Shown: positions 34,974 through 46,150 of the stretch, piece by piece | How the letters are laid out: every line of letters starts with the position of its first letter | Numbering within the stretch: the stretch's first letter is position 1 | Assembly: GCA_022494885.1 (NCBI GenBank) | Contig: JAGVSM010000977.1 | Span: 248,001-312,000, forward strand | Direction of reading: 5' to 3' | Length of the DNA stretch: 64,000 bases | DNA from: Micrasema longulum | Taxonomy: Eukaryota > Arthropoda > Insecta > Trichoptera > Brachycentridae | Made by a program: the position numbers and the translations under genes | Notes under the pieces: model-generated | Told to the model about the DNA's origin: nothing | Database searches by the model: none | The model's input: the letters and a program-made list of their open reading frames with translations, nothing else

Positions 34974-35745
34974 TAATGTTTTTCCGGCACTCATACGTAG
35001 AATTATTGTTACATGGAGTGCGCTAGGAAATGTGAAGGACGGGTAGGTAGGTATAGATTAAGTTGAGCGTTGGTCCGAACACTATGAATTATCGTCTGAT
35101 TTGTTGTAAAATAATGAAAGAAAATACATTATTGACTAATTTACACACAGTTTACATTGCGTCACAATAGATCTTCACGGATTGCAGTGACGTCCTGACG
35201 TCTCCTTCTGAGAGCTGCTGAGCTTGTGTAGCACTAACTCCTGCCTTTAAGAATAAGAATAAGATATTGTAACTGAAATAATAAATAGGGAATATATATG
35301 TATATATATTAAAGTAATAAAGCGCTAAGCCTCTATTTAGTGAGCAGTGTTTGCGCTTCAGAGATGAGACACGTCGGCATTCCACATATAAAGGGGAATA
35401 CTCATCGGTCATGCAAAAAATGACTGAGATGTACAAAATTGAAATATACGCCAAATTGTACTTAAAATAGAATGAAACCCGTTAAAATTGCAATAATTAT
35501 CTAAAAACACAGAAACTGGGTAGGATGTTGCTGTAGATGTTGTATTGGTACCGGTAATTTCAGTTATAATATATGTATTAGAATAGGTTTTATTTAATTT
35601 CATTAGGGATTCATATGTTTACAAACATATTACAATATGATTTGAACATTTACTTACTGTTTAATTATAAAAGATGCCGGTGGGGCATCTGACTTTTGAA
35701 AAGACTGCGATGGGGACTACTATAAAGAAGGCTGGGAAACACTGA
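34974..35745. other. Intergenic DNA, nothing recognised
   Basis: Short ORFs only; gaggcttgtc... of the next SINE begins at its end. tagtgagcag near 35338 may belong to an older SINE C end (agcctctatttagtgagcag). Confidence 0.4.
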
Positions 35746-35880
35746 TTTAGAGGCTTGTCAGCAGGTGAGAAAGAGGGGGCATGGAAGGAGGTTATGGAAA
35801 AATATACCATAACAATTAGACCAATTTAGAAAAAAATCTTTCTTGATTTTTTTTCTTGCAACCGGCGCACAGCGGGCCAA
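35746..35880 (-). mobile_element. SINE family C, minus strand, head lost
   Basis: tagaggcttgtcagcaggtg and aaaaatctttcttga match the complement of the 10297-10505 copy. The head end is degenerate (ttgcaaccggcgcacag), without a clear B box. Confidence 0.7.
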
Positions 35881-36193
35881 AATTCACAAAACACAATTTT
35901 TTTTTTTTGATAATTTATTACTAAAAATATGTTCAAAATATTATTTTTAAGGTTCAAAGGTTTAAAGGTCATAAAAATACACAACAAATTTAAGCATAAA
36001 TAATTTATTTTTGGTTTTTTATTTAACGTTGATTGTTTTAAATATTTATAAATATATAAATTTATTCACTATCGGTTGAACCAGATTCAGCACTAGTATC
36101 CATTTCATGATTTGTATATTTTGAATCGTATATCCGCATTTTGTGCTGCTTCTCCACAACTCTATTATATTTCTAAAATGTGGATGTACAATA

Positions 36194-36831
36194 AGGTGGG
36201 CCGATAAATTTTTTTCCGAATTCTGAAAATAAAAGAGGTCTAAAAAGTTGCGTTTTGGATTACTCAGAATGCGAAAAATATCAAAAAAATATTCGATACT
36301 ACTTTTGGCTCTCAACCAGAGCTTGAAAATTACGAAAAAGTCGATTGTTTGCGCTAAACCGGCTGTCATTTCGTATTTGAGTAAGAAAATCAGTCCAATT
36401 ATATTTTATAATGTGCAATAAACCTTATCAAATAAGCATCTAAGGGCGTGAGTTGCAGTTTGTTTTCTAATACATGAGTAGCATTGTTTAAATGAGCCAT
36501 TGTTTTCAGCCATCAATATTAGCCAGGCGCTCAACGGAATTAGTTCCGCGGAGTGTAAACTTTTTTCATTTCGGTAGTTTTAAAACGTGTTCGAATTAGT
36601 AGTGCGATTAAAATATTTCATTACTAACAAAAAATAATTTTATCAATATAGATAATTAACAAAATTTTCAGACAGTGATAAACTTCAAACCTCGGTTGAG
36701 GGCCAAAAGTAGTATGGAATATTTTTTAAAAATAATTTTTACGTTTAATGTGATCCAAAATGCAACTTTTTAGACCCCTTTCACTTTGATGTTTAAAAAA
36801 ATAAAAAACCTCATACATCATCGGCCCTCTC
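36194..36831. mobile_element. 638-bp MITE with long inverted arms, TA-flanked
   Basis: The arms extend about 150 bp. Matching landmarks are aggtgggccgat with atcggccctctc, gaggtctaaaaagttgcg with gcaactttttagaccc, and atactacttttggctctcaa with ttgagggccaaaagtagtat. TA flanks lie at 36192-36193 and 36832-36833. No coding capacity. The fold-back structure and TA sites fit a Tc1/mariner-type non-autonomous element. Confidence 0.85.
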
Positions 36832-36833
36832 TA

Positions 36834-38502
36834 ATGTACAATGGCGCTTCCGATGATAACTGTTTCTTTGGTAAAGATACATAGAGATCCGATTGTATTA
36901 GAAGCATATTTAATAATATATCCTGCAGTGCGGCTGAAGGGGTTAAAAAGGGGGGGGGGGGTCATTTCTTTTACTAAATATGTAGGTACATGTGTATTTC
37001 ACAACAATTTTTACACAATTTTTTTTGTAAAAATATATGAATATATTTATTTCTATATAGATTTTTCTAATATGATACACAAATTTACAAAATACTAATA
37101 TAGCGACTGCACTTAATCTTGGGTCATAGAGTTTCTTAAAAGGGTCTTAATTCGTGTTAGCGTCGAAAAACATCCTTCACTCTCAACTGCAGTCATCGTA
37201 ATTCCACAAATAAAAATTACTAGTACATTTTGCTTTTAAAACACAAATAAATTAAGTACTAAAAATGTACAGGATTTAAATTTTACCAGTCAATATGAGT
37301 TTAGTGCATACGAAAGAGGACAAATACCAGACAATTGAACACGTGCAAGAAACAATGTAATATTATAACACTATTAATTCACAAAATTCATTTCAATCTT
37401 GTAAAAAGGGACGAGATAAAATAAGCTTAAGTTAATCCTTTCCATTAAGAGTTCGCCCTTGTGTAAGTATGTAAAATACATAGGAATTCATTTATCATCG
37501 TATCTCTTCCAGCCTAGACCAATGCCAATATCATATTATTATTATTGATCTTATTCTTATCTTCCTTGTTTCATATTGTTATCTTCCGGGACAATGCCCG
37601 CGATCGAACTAATTTTGGGTGAAATGTTCCGATGTTCATGTACGCACGGAACGTTTCATTTCTTTCTTTCGCATGAGAAAATCTAGAGATAAGACATTAG
37701 CTTTGGGACAGTTACAGAAATGACCCGCGCATTCGTCATAACATGCATATTTGACGGCGCACGTCTTTTAATAGTATTCTAGATAACATCTATAAAAACA
37801 TGAAAATTAGTAGGTCCTTATATATTTCAATGAATGTTTTTTTTAATACCTTAAAACCTAATTGCATTATATTATACAGTTTCTTTATAATGTATTTTAG
37901 ATAAATTATTTTTATTAGCGGCAAATGTTGGGGGGTCATTGACCCAATGGACATTAGGGAAAGTCGCCACTGATATCCTGGTTGGTACTGACTTTTGAGG
38001 ATTTACTCGCCAAACTTCTTCGAAACGTTTCGCGTCTTTATTTCTAGTCTCTTTCTCGCTTCTTCCGAAGTTTTCCGATTGGTAATAAAATTGATCATAT
38101 TACTCCAGTACCACGAGAAAATATGACGGTGAAAAACCTGTAAAAAAAGAAAAAGAGGAATTATATAATAACTAAGGATAAAAATTCAAAACATTTTAGC
38201 TGTTTCGTAGGCATGTATTCTAAACGTGTTTACCTCAATTTGATGTTCACTTAATATTTGTGTGTCATAGATGTATAGAATAAGCCGACTCGGGCATGAA
38301 TGTCATATACTTAAGTTTATTTTAGATTGATTGCTGAGATATAAAAATCGGAAAGAGCCTCTATCCGATATCATAGAGGCCTTATTGTCGGTGAAAGGTT
38401 ATGCTATCGCTTTTCCAGATCAAGTTGTGCAGTATCTTAGCCTATATTTTAGTAATTTCGAGGAGAAAAGTATCTGTCTAACGCTCGTAGCAGACTAAAG
38501 TT
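36834..38502. other. Intergenic DNA, nothing recognised
   Basis: Contains a 13-base G run at about 36949-36961. The 85-codon ORF at 36841-37098 has no domain. The rest is AT-rich without repeats that I could match. Confidence 0.45.
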
Positions 38503-38900
38503 CTAATTCTCAAGGCACTCTCTTAATACCCACCCACAATTCCTCTTTCTTTTCTAAATCATATAGTGTCCATGCGGCTCGACTGTGGAATCATCTCCCA
38601 TCCACCATCAAAGATGTTACTACATTATCTCTGTTTAAATCCTCCTTTCCTTTTCACTCTTTTTTCCCTTTTCCCATTAAGTAATAATTTTGATTTAAGA
38701 TAATTTATAAACAAATACGTTTATTTCTATTTTTATATAGCTTTTTACTCTTTTTTTCTATTGAATATGTTCTGTAACTTGAATTATAAAAACAAAACTT
38801 TTATTTTATTGGTTGGTTGGAACAAATTGCCATTTGGCAATAAGCCCGCCAATATACAAATAACATTATGTACAAAAAGTTAAATAAATAAATAAAAAAA
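38503..38900 (+). mobile_element. LINE family A 3' end
   Basis: Nearly identical to 2545-2966: aaggcactctcttaatacc, gtgtccatgcggctcgactg, caccatcaaagatgttac, and the UTR ttggttggttgg with atttggcaataa. About 40 bases covering the ORF end are missing. It ends in an AAAT tail (38883-38897), which marks a separate insertion. Confidence 0.85.
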
Positions 38901-38939
38901 GTCCGTTCCATCAAAAATAGACTAATTGGCTGCAGGTTG

Positions 38940-39200
38940 AGAGAACAACGCTTATGTTTGCTCTAGTTATATACCTCAATTGTGTAAAACCACTATATAA
39001 ACACATCTCAGGAATCGAACCCAGGACCTCAAGCATGATAGATGAACGTACCAACTATTTCACTACTAGGTAGACTTTTCTCCACTCAATTTTATTTCTA
39101 TTGAGAACAGTCATGAGTCAACAACTCGTCCAGAGTTCCGGTTCCATGTCACACTCAGAACTGTATTCTACATCTGCCCGGATACAGAAAAGATAAATAA
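38940..39200 (-). mobile_element. SINE family E, minus strand
   Basis: The B-box complement ggaatcgaacccaggacctc (39011-39030) is followed by a degenerate head to ctactagg. A downstream block (ccagagttccggttcc, ctgcccggatacagaa) matches 62988-63045, so the family has a tail beyond the head. Confidence 0.55.
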
Positions 39201-39514
39201 ACTATTTTCCTTGATTTGGTACTTGGTTTGGTCATGAAATAAAACGTAATCATTAATTTATGGCTTTTAAAATTGGAGTGAGGTTCATATTACAAACTTA
39301 AAAAGTTTTTATTACTTTCAAAATACTTTGGTTTAATTCGCAACATTCCACAAATTAAACGTTTTATTGTGAATATTATAATGAAATTCGTAATTCGCTT
39401 TGTGGCATCCAAAATGAATTTCAAATTAAAGTACCGAAGGATTATTCGATCCGACCGTTCGGCTAAAATTTGATTAATTAATCATGGCTTGTATGAATTT
39501 TTATGATAATTATA

Positions 39515-39690
39515 TTCTAACAGAGATGAAAAACATTTAAAAGAAGGTAATATAGAAGTCTAGGCATCAACAGGGCTTATGACCTGTCAATGGCTGGTTT
39601 AAGTGGCCACTTTACACACTGTGTAATATTCACCATTCTGCCCATATTTGAACATCGTTATTCCTTCAATTCTTTCATCTGTTGATGTTT
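39515..39690 (+). mobile_element. MITE family M1, copy 3
   Basis: Shares agtctaggcatcaacaggg, cttatgacctgtcaatggct, ggtttaagtggccacttta and ccttcaattctttcatc with the copy at 12772-12955. Confidence 0.8.
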
Positions 39691-40135
39691 GTGAAGTTAA
39701 AGAGCTGAAACCTTTATTTATGCCTAGTATGTAGGTGAAATAATTCAATTAGATGAATCTCACCCGCAGGCTGGCCGCTTTCTGCATAACAACGTTCATT
39801 TGATCCTCCCTTTACGTTTGAAACGTTTTACATTTTTCAAGAAATAACCTCCCCTATACTTGAAACCATAAGGATGTTGTATGTTAATGGATTTTCCTAA
39901 ATCATTTATCACTAAACTGTTTTATCCGAACGTAAACGAGTGATTTGTAACCTAATCTGTAATTTCGTAGGAGAGATGTATTTAATCTACATATTGAGAG
40001 AAATTACCAGATAAGTCATTTACCTACGTAACATTGAGGCTTTAACAAAATTTACCATAACTCATGAATACTAATAACAATTTGCTGGAATTTCCTTATA
40101 TTCATGATGATTCTATAATACATATAATTTTTTGT
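39691..40135. other. Two small repeat fragments in intergenic DNA
   Basis: atgcctagtatgtaggtgaa followed by gatgaatctcac (39720-39762) recurs at 58662-58700. ctggccgctttctgcataac (39771-39790) matches the terminus of the MITE at 46880-47312 (ctggctgctttctgcataac), so a solo end of that family is present. Nothing else seen. Confidence 0.55.
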
Positions 40136-40745
40136 TTGTGTGTTCGTTTTGAATCAACGTTCGCGTATTGTCAATCCTTATTTTATTGTTGTCATTATTT
40201 CGTATTTATTGCATTTTGTGATTACCTACTGTATTGTATAGGACTCGTCGCACATTATTCATTCGATGTGTATCAGTTAAATTTAAAAAATAAAATGCTT
40301 TTTTTTTCTTCAGAATACGGTTTTGAAATTTAACATACTTAAAAATAAAAAAAAAACGATTTATATCATTTCGTCATTTGAATTTTAACAAAAAGGTTTC
40401 TAACTTTTTACTAAGCTCTTTATTGTACCATTTTTAATACAATTTACAAGTTTTAAGCAAATATATTATTTTCATACTTACGCACCCATACAAACGCACC
40501 CTCTCCCTCTTTCATTCCCACACGCACATGTATCCTCTCCCTCATTCATTCACGCATACACACATTCACATACACATGAATACAAACGTCACACAAATAA
40601 AATTACTAAACTTCTTTTCTTATATATTATGTGTCATTATATTTACAGTGGATTTTTTTAATTGGCTTTAGTATTGTTAAGATTTTTCTAATTATTTTGT
40701 TTATGTAATAGCTGTAAAAATCCCAAATAAAATGAAATGAAATAA
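40136..40745 (+). mobile_element. Retroelement 3' end family R, second copy
   Basis: Close match to 27412-28010, including the doubled ctctccctc-attcattc block and tgtttatgtaatagctgtaa. Its tail is short and irregular (aaatgaaatgaaat), unlike the long AAAAT run of the first copy. Confidence 0.8.
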
Positions 40746-41174
40746 ATAATTTTAATAAGCAATTTAAAAGTAGTTATGACTAGAGTTACTAACTCAATAG
40801 GCAGAAAATCCGGGAGGCAAAAAAACATCTTCTTTTCCACATACACTCCTAGGTGGAGCATGTGGACATCATCAGACGCCTCCGGGAGACCCTCATCTCC
40901 AGCCAGCATTTTTCCCTCCTCCTACGTCAATCGCGCGTCCCTTAGTTCCGCTGAATAAAGCCAAACGATTGTCATAGATCGCCTTCCAGAACGGCGGGAG
41001 CCTGAATGTCATAAATATGTGTTTATAAAACTAAAAGAATATGGAATATATTTTATAGTATTAAGTCAAAACTAGATATCTTTTCTTACAATTGTAATTT
41101 TTAGTCCGATTTGCCGCAATAACACCATGAAACTCTTTATGAGTATAATTTGAATAAGTGCACATCTAGATTTG
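40746..41174. other. Intergenic DNA
   Basis: A GC-richer patch at 40850-40960 gives ORFs on both strands without a recognisable domain. Confidence 0.4.
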
Positions 41175-41201
41175 ACGGCATCGTGGTATAATGGTCCGCG
41201 C

Positions 41202-41788
41202 ACATTTACAACGTCGTCAAAAGTAGTTATCAAACGCTAATTTTCTTGGACTTCGCAACAATTTCATAACTATGCAACAAGAGGATCTAAAAATATAAGA
41301 CTGGAAAAGAAATCAAAAGCAATGTCCCAGAACTGCCTTATGTACAAGGGAATAAAACTATTTGAAGAAATGCCAGAAAACATAAAAAATGAAATTAATG
41401 TAAATATATTTAAAATTAAATGTAAAAAGTATGTATGTGAAAAATATTAGATAGTATATAGTTATAGTGTAAATAGTGAATTTAATTAATGAAAATGTAC
41501 ATATGAAACAGTTAATATTATAAATTAGGATACTAAGTGTATATTAGTGATAAATAATGTTAGAATAAGTATAGATGTAAATATTGTGTTGTAAATATAT
41601 ATTAGACTATGTTACATAGAACTAAATAAATAAACAATGGTGATTGGAGTCATAAAGGTAATAAACCAAAATCAGTGATCGAACATCCCATTTCCAAGAC
41701 AAACAATTACGACTTTTCCGAGTACCTTAGCCTTGTACATGACACGTAAGGCTACTAAATATAGGGGTATAAATGTATTTTTGTTTTT
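41202..41788 (+). mobile_element. I/R1-type LINE 3' end inside the SINE, itself interrupted
   Basis: Contains tcaaaagtagttatc and cttggacttcgcaacaa, and after the inner insertion ggtgattggagtcataaagg and ctaccttagcc-like UTR. This is the complement of 13022-13215. Flanked by the 12-base duplication in the SINE head. The tail end is tttttgttttt rather than poly(A). Confidence 0.8.
41263..41633 (+). mobile_element. Inner LINE 3' end
   Basis: Reads RGSKNIRLEKKSKAM, then CLMYKGIKLFEEMPENI and KIKCKKYVCEKY with a stop, the usual C-terminus of CR1/Jockey-type ORF2. A 3' UTR ends in aaataaataa. ACAAT flanks both sides (41258-41262 and 41634-41638), and removing the insert restores the sequence seen in the 13022-13391 copy. 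Confidence 0.8.
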
Positions 41789-42030
41789 AATGATCCGCGC
41801 GTTTGCCTACCATGCAAGAGGTCTCGGGTTCGATTCCCGACATGGTTGATACGAAATATTTACTTGAAAGGGTGTTTTCACACTTGAATATTTTATAGTC
41901 CAGGGACTAGCGTAATACTGATCATCTTACCTTCGAGTAACAAAAATGATCAAGATACGCTGCGATTGATATACCAATGCAGTGCCCTATGCGCTATTAT
42001 ATGCGAAAAGATAATGACGATGATGATGTT

Positions 42031-43079
42031 GCACCTTTAGATTTTACTTGAATTTCATTGTGGTGATTACCACTTTTTGAAGTTAGTTATTTTACTACGT
42101 CAAAAAAATGATTAACTGCGGTATTTGGAACACGGAAGTTCGGTGTTTTTTTTTCAAAATGACATTTGTTAATAGACTATTAAACCAAGCTAAACACTTA
42201 TTTTTTATTTTTTATTTTTTATGTTTCATATTTGAAACACCATGATTATTTAAAGTACCTATTATATTTCTGAAATTACTTCGCGTTCTTACCTTAAACC
42301 GGAAATCTTCCATAACTCTCTTTAACTATTAAATAAAATAAACAATGAAATGAAAGGCGTAAATTTGTAACGAATTAAAATGTAATGAGTAAATTTGTTT
42401 TTTTTTAGCGCTTTTTTATCATTCAAAGCAAATACGGTACCTTGTAGAACACAAATTTTTTTTTCGAATAATTGATAACTTTTACTATTTTGTTTTACTT
42501 TCGGTGCTTTTTTTATTTGGAAAAAAACTGACATAAATTATGTTAACACATAAAATATATATGTGCCCGAACACAGACAAAGAGATCTATAAGATTTCCT
42601 GTAAAGTATTTTAGTGATTGATTATTTGCCCTCCCATAAAATTAAGATTGTACAAGATAAAAAAATAATTTAAACACAAATTTCCAGGAATATTTCCAGA
42701 AAACAATATTCACTAAATAATGGGTCCATGAAACGCCATGCGTGACCACTAGAAACTAGCACCAACATTTAACTTAATTTTTCATTATTTCTCTTATATT
42801 ATTTGATAATATCACTTTTATTTTTGATTACTCCTCTTCATAATTGCTCCCTACGAAGTTGATATTAATTTGCTTTAAACTAATACCAATATTATAAAAA
42901 TTTAAATTATGCAAAACTCGGCTTTGAAATTAATTAACAAAACGGCAAGAATTTAAGAAGAAGATATAGCTGAACTTTTCCAAAAGCAGGCACCCTGCCT
43001 TTCCGTTAACGCTTTTATGGCTCAACATCAGTAACTCAGTATCAGTCAGATAGTACCTATAGGAAAATATATCTACGAG
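42031..43079. other. AT-rich intergenic DNA, nothing recognised
   Basis: Short ORFs only. Confidence 0.45.
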
Positions 43080-43215
43080 TACAACACAGGACTTAGAAAC
43101 AAATATGACCAAAAAGCTCTTAACTATATTATTCCAAAAAATTTTAATAAAATACCTTAACACATCAAAAGAAACATTTAAGAAAAAAAAACTGAATGGC
43201 TGATATGTAAAAAGT
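43080..43215 (+). mobile_element. LINE family B, short C-terminal fragment
   Basis: Reads NTGLRNKYDQKALNYIIPK and FNKIP, aligned with KNKYGQRTLDYIVPK and FNMLP at 33320-33390, ending near the LICKK position. Confidence 0.6.
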
Positions 43216-43820
43216 ACTGTATATTATTACTAGTTTTTACTCGCGGCTTCTCTCACATGGTGTTAGGGGGATATTAGTTAGGTAATTATAATTAGTTTTG
43301 TAGTTTATCAATAAAAAAAATCCCGATGGAATGATACATTTTATCGAGGTCGAAGTAGTTTGTATCGATTGTCGGTCCTCCAACTATCGCTATGAAATGA
43401 ATACAAAAATCCGTTAGTCTATGGCGACAACGTATGGTTATTATGTTCACAAATCCAAAATCCTAGTACAAAACCAAAACGAAAATCAAACTAAACCAAG
43501 CAAGCAACCATAGATAAAGCAAGTCAATTATAGAAATTTAAAGAATTAAATTCGAATTGATTCTTTTTGACATCTCACCTCACCGACTACTCATTTTCAA
43601 ATAATGTTACTCATTGTTGATTTATTATAAAAATGTTTTTTTCATTGTGCTTTTTTTAAATTCAGGATGAAAAATAAGTATCGTATTTTACTTCTCACTT
43701 CTCACCTCTTCAGCCATCTCTGAGAAAAAAACCATGTCAATCGGTCGTTTCGTTCCGACGTAAAGGAAACGCAAACAAACACACTTTCGCATTTATAATA
43801 TTAGTATAGATTAATATTTA
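43216..43820 (+). repeat. Probable RTE-type 3' end repeat
   Basis: The end aaacaaacacactttcgca, tttataatattagtatagat is a common 3' end of RTE-like insect repeats. It is preceded by a tcggtcgtttcgttccgac-like stretch. No coding is readable here, so the class is inferred from the end only. Confidence 0.35.
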
Positions 43821-43950
43821 TAGCATTAACTTTGTGGTCAAATATTTTAATAAATGTTATTAAATATGTGTATACAACCACTTACTGACTTTTCTATGCC
43901 TACCGATTTCGAGACGTACCCGTCTCTTCGTCTTCGTTAAATTCTTACAC
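43806..43950 (-). repeat. Hammerhead-bearing repeat, third copy
   Basis: The minus strand has GACGAAGAGACGGGTACG, TCTCGAAATCGGTA, tagaaaagtcagtaagtgg. Stem II is GAGACG/CGTCTC, a full 6-bp helix. CTGA is replaced by AAGA and GAAAC by GAAAT, so cleavage is not expected. Confidence 0.5.
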
Positions 43951-44159
43951 ACAAATAATAAAGGATTAAAATTAATGTGGAAATATTTTACATTATAAAG
44001 TCTTTTTTTATTTTTTACATTTACATTTACTTTTACTGGTTCGATTTTTGTTCCTTTCACGCTATTTTTAAATTGCAATTAAAAAATATTTAAACTATAT
44101 GGGTGTTGTCACGAATCGAGAATAACATTGAAAATATATATAATATTTTGAACGAATTA

Positions 44160-44410
44160 TTACGACTCTACTGATATACCCTCAGAGTAATAGTTCTCTA
44201 GAGAAGCACTATCGCATAGAACAAAAGCGTACCAAATTAAACAAAAAATGCATAACGGACGGTTTCGGTTAGCGCTTGCAATTCTCGACCTAAGTACATA
44301 CGGCCCGTTGTATTGCTGTAAACTGTAGCTATTTTCGTAGTTGACCATAATATAAAGGTTTTTGTCCGTATGAGGGACTCTATTAGACAGTGACAAGTTA
44401 TTACTCTTAC
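44160..44410. mobile_element. MITE-like element, pair with 61565-61825
   Basis: The ends agagtaata and tattactct form a short terminal inverted repeat. The body (gacggtttcggttagcgctt, ttctctagagaag) is found in complement at 61565-61825. No coding. Class unknown. Confidence 0.65.
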
Positions 44411-44924
44411 GAAATAATTATTCTTGCGTATTCGTCAAAATAGACAAAAGAAGCTTGAAAAAGTAAGTTAAAGCAATCAATTTTGACGAAAACGCTTTTA
44501 TAATTATTTTATTGAAATTAATTTATAAATTGGATCTTAGCCATTACTCCACGGGGGGCCTACTTTGTACATTTTTGTTGACACCGAAATAATGTTGTTT
44601 TCTCCTTGTATTTAAAGCTGCGTGCGTGTATAACATTTGATCAATAATTGTAATAAGTAGTTAACTTCATGTTGGCAATTGAAAACTCTAAGATGGGACC
44701 CAGGTCTTTTCATTAACGGACAATAGATTAGAGGGTATTTATTTAAACAATGGTGTAATCATATTTGTGTTTATGGTTGTGAAACACGAAACTTTGACAA
44801 AGACAATAATAACAATGATTGTAACAAGTGTCTTTACTGCACGCAATAAATACCTATAGGTACCATAATTTAGTTTTATTTCAATGCAAAAGGAGGACAT
44901 TTTGAAAGTTGTGGTTTAGATATC

Positions 44925-45065
44925 ATCATCGTACCATTTTCCGCCCACTATGGTGTATAATTCACTTCAGAGGTATCTATTATATGAAGGTGAGGTATTC
45001 AGTCTTACGCTTCTTGTGCCAGTCCAGAGACAGAGAAATATTTCAGCGTAAAACCTCTCTCTTCC
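44925..45065 (-). mobile_element. SINE family A, minus strand, body only
   Basis: tcatcatcgtaccattttcc, cagtcttacgcttcttgtgc, cagtccagagacagagaaat match the complement of the family A tail and body. The head is missing. Confidence 0.7.
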
Positions 45066-45134
45066 TCAATATCTCCTCTTTTATTATTATTATTAATAAT
45101 AATACACTGGCAGCTATTAAGGTGATGCGTGTAT

Positions 45135-45900
45135 ATCAAGTGTAGATGGTTATTAAACATTATAAATTGATGTGTGCATCTAGGCGGTTTTTGAACACAT
45201 TAAAGCTAGGGTTTCCTAGGACAGCGGTGCCCGTATCTTAACGGCCGTAGTGAATGGTGATGCGGTGGACAGCCGTTGTAACGGTAACTAGAGAGTTGTT
45301 TCCCTGGAAAACGGTGTTAAATGGTGTTGATAACACCGTTTTCCTAGGAAACCACTCCCTAGTCAACGTTACGACGGCTGCCCACCGCATCACCGTTCAC
45401 TACGGCCGTTTAGATACGGGCACCGCTGTCCTAGGAAACCCTAGCTTAACTGAACTAGCACCAATCACTTTCTCGGGAAGGCCATTCCATTTTTCCACAA
45501 CTCGGTTTGTCAGGAAGTTTTTCCTGGAGTTGGATGAGAAGGAGGTAGTGTTTAGTTTCAATGAATGACCTCTGAGATGGCGGTTTTCATTTGTAGTGAA
45601 CATTGATTTCAACTTGGGTACATTATATTGCTCAGTTAAGATTTTGAACGTTTCAATCGAGTCACCACACTGCCTCCGCTCTTCCAGTGAACGTATCCCT
45701 TAAGCGGTGCTCATATGATTGATTTATTAGAGAAACTACCATTTTAGTTGCTCTTCTCTGGACTTTCTCCAACAACTCTGTCTTTTTCAAAACAGGGACT
45801 CCAGATTTGGTAGGCATACTCCAGGAGTGGACGAACATATGTTTTATACATTTTGAGGAACAAATCTTGGGTGATGTGAGCTTTCCTTACTATTTACATT
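45135..45900 (-). mobile_element. CR1-like LINE C-terminus, split by a palindromic MITE
   Basis: Minus strand from about 45890: TYVRPLLEYAYQIWSPC, then (with frame changes) a LINQSYEHRLRDTF region, FTTNENRHLRGHSLKL near 45590, VVEKWNGLPEKVIGAS near 45480, and after the MITE a short C-terminus ending at a stop near 45154. Keeping one copy of the target TTA joins the frame exactly across the insertion site. The upper part has frameshifts, so the LINE was already decaying. Confidence 0.85.
45204..45446. mobile_element. 243-bp near-perfect palindromic MITE
   Basis: The two halves are almost exact inverted repeats of about 115 bp: agctagggtttcctaggac with gtcctaggaaaccctagct at the ends, and aaaacggtgtta with taacaccgtttt at the centre. 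TAA flanks both ends (45201-45203 and 45447-45449). A reading as TTAA with one base less of the right terminus is also possible. GC-rich for this window. TAA fits PIF/Harbinger-type, TTAA fits piggyBac-type. The body has no transposase. Confidence 0.92.
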
Positions 45901-45959
45901 TATTATTTACTTTTAAGACTGAAGAATCACATATAATAATAAAATTGTAATTACTTTTT

Positions 45960-46150
45960 CATATTATTCTAAAATAAACAATTTACTGCCTTAGAACGGG
46001 GAAGCTATCCCTAATTAGACAGTTTAGATGAACCAACAGCAAAAATAAAAAATATATATGTTTACTGTTACTACTTAATTAATTTGTTGTATGAATAATT
46101 CGTTGTAAATTGCTGTAATAAATATGTATAAAATAAATAAATAAATAAAT
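45960..46150 (+). mobile_element. LINE 3' end with TAAA tail
   Basis: aacggggaagctatccctaa, then an AT-rich segment ending in taaataaataaataaat at 46134-46150. Similar to 31195-31290. Confidence 0.5.

Larger units (their letters stand above)
41175..42030 (+). mobile_element. SINE family A interrupted by a nested pair of LINE ends
   Basis: The SINE head starts at 41175 (acggcatcgtggtataatgg) and stops at tccgcgc. It resumes at 41789 with atgatccgcgcgtttgcc, then caagaggtctcgggttcg and the full body and tail to gacgatgatgatg. The repeated 12 bases AATGGTCCGCGC (41190-41201) and AATGATCCGCGC (41789-41800) are the target duplication of the inserted LINE. Confidence 0.85.

Noticed and set aside
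40776..40958. GC-richer coding exon
   Set aside because: Open on both strands for about 60 codons, but no domain, splice signal pair or second exon is seen.
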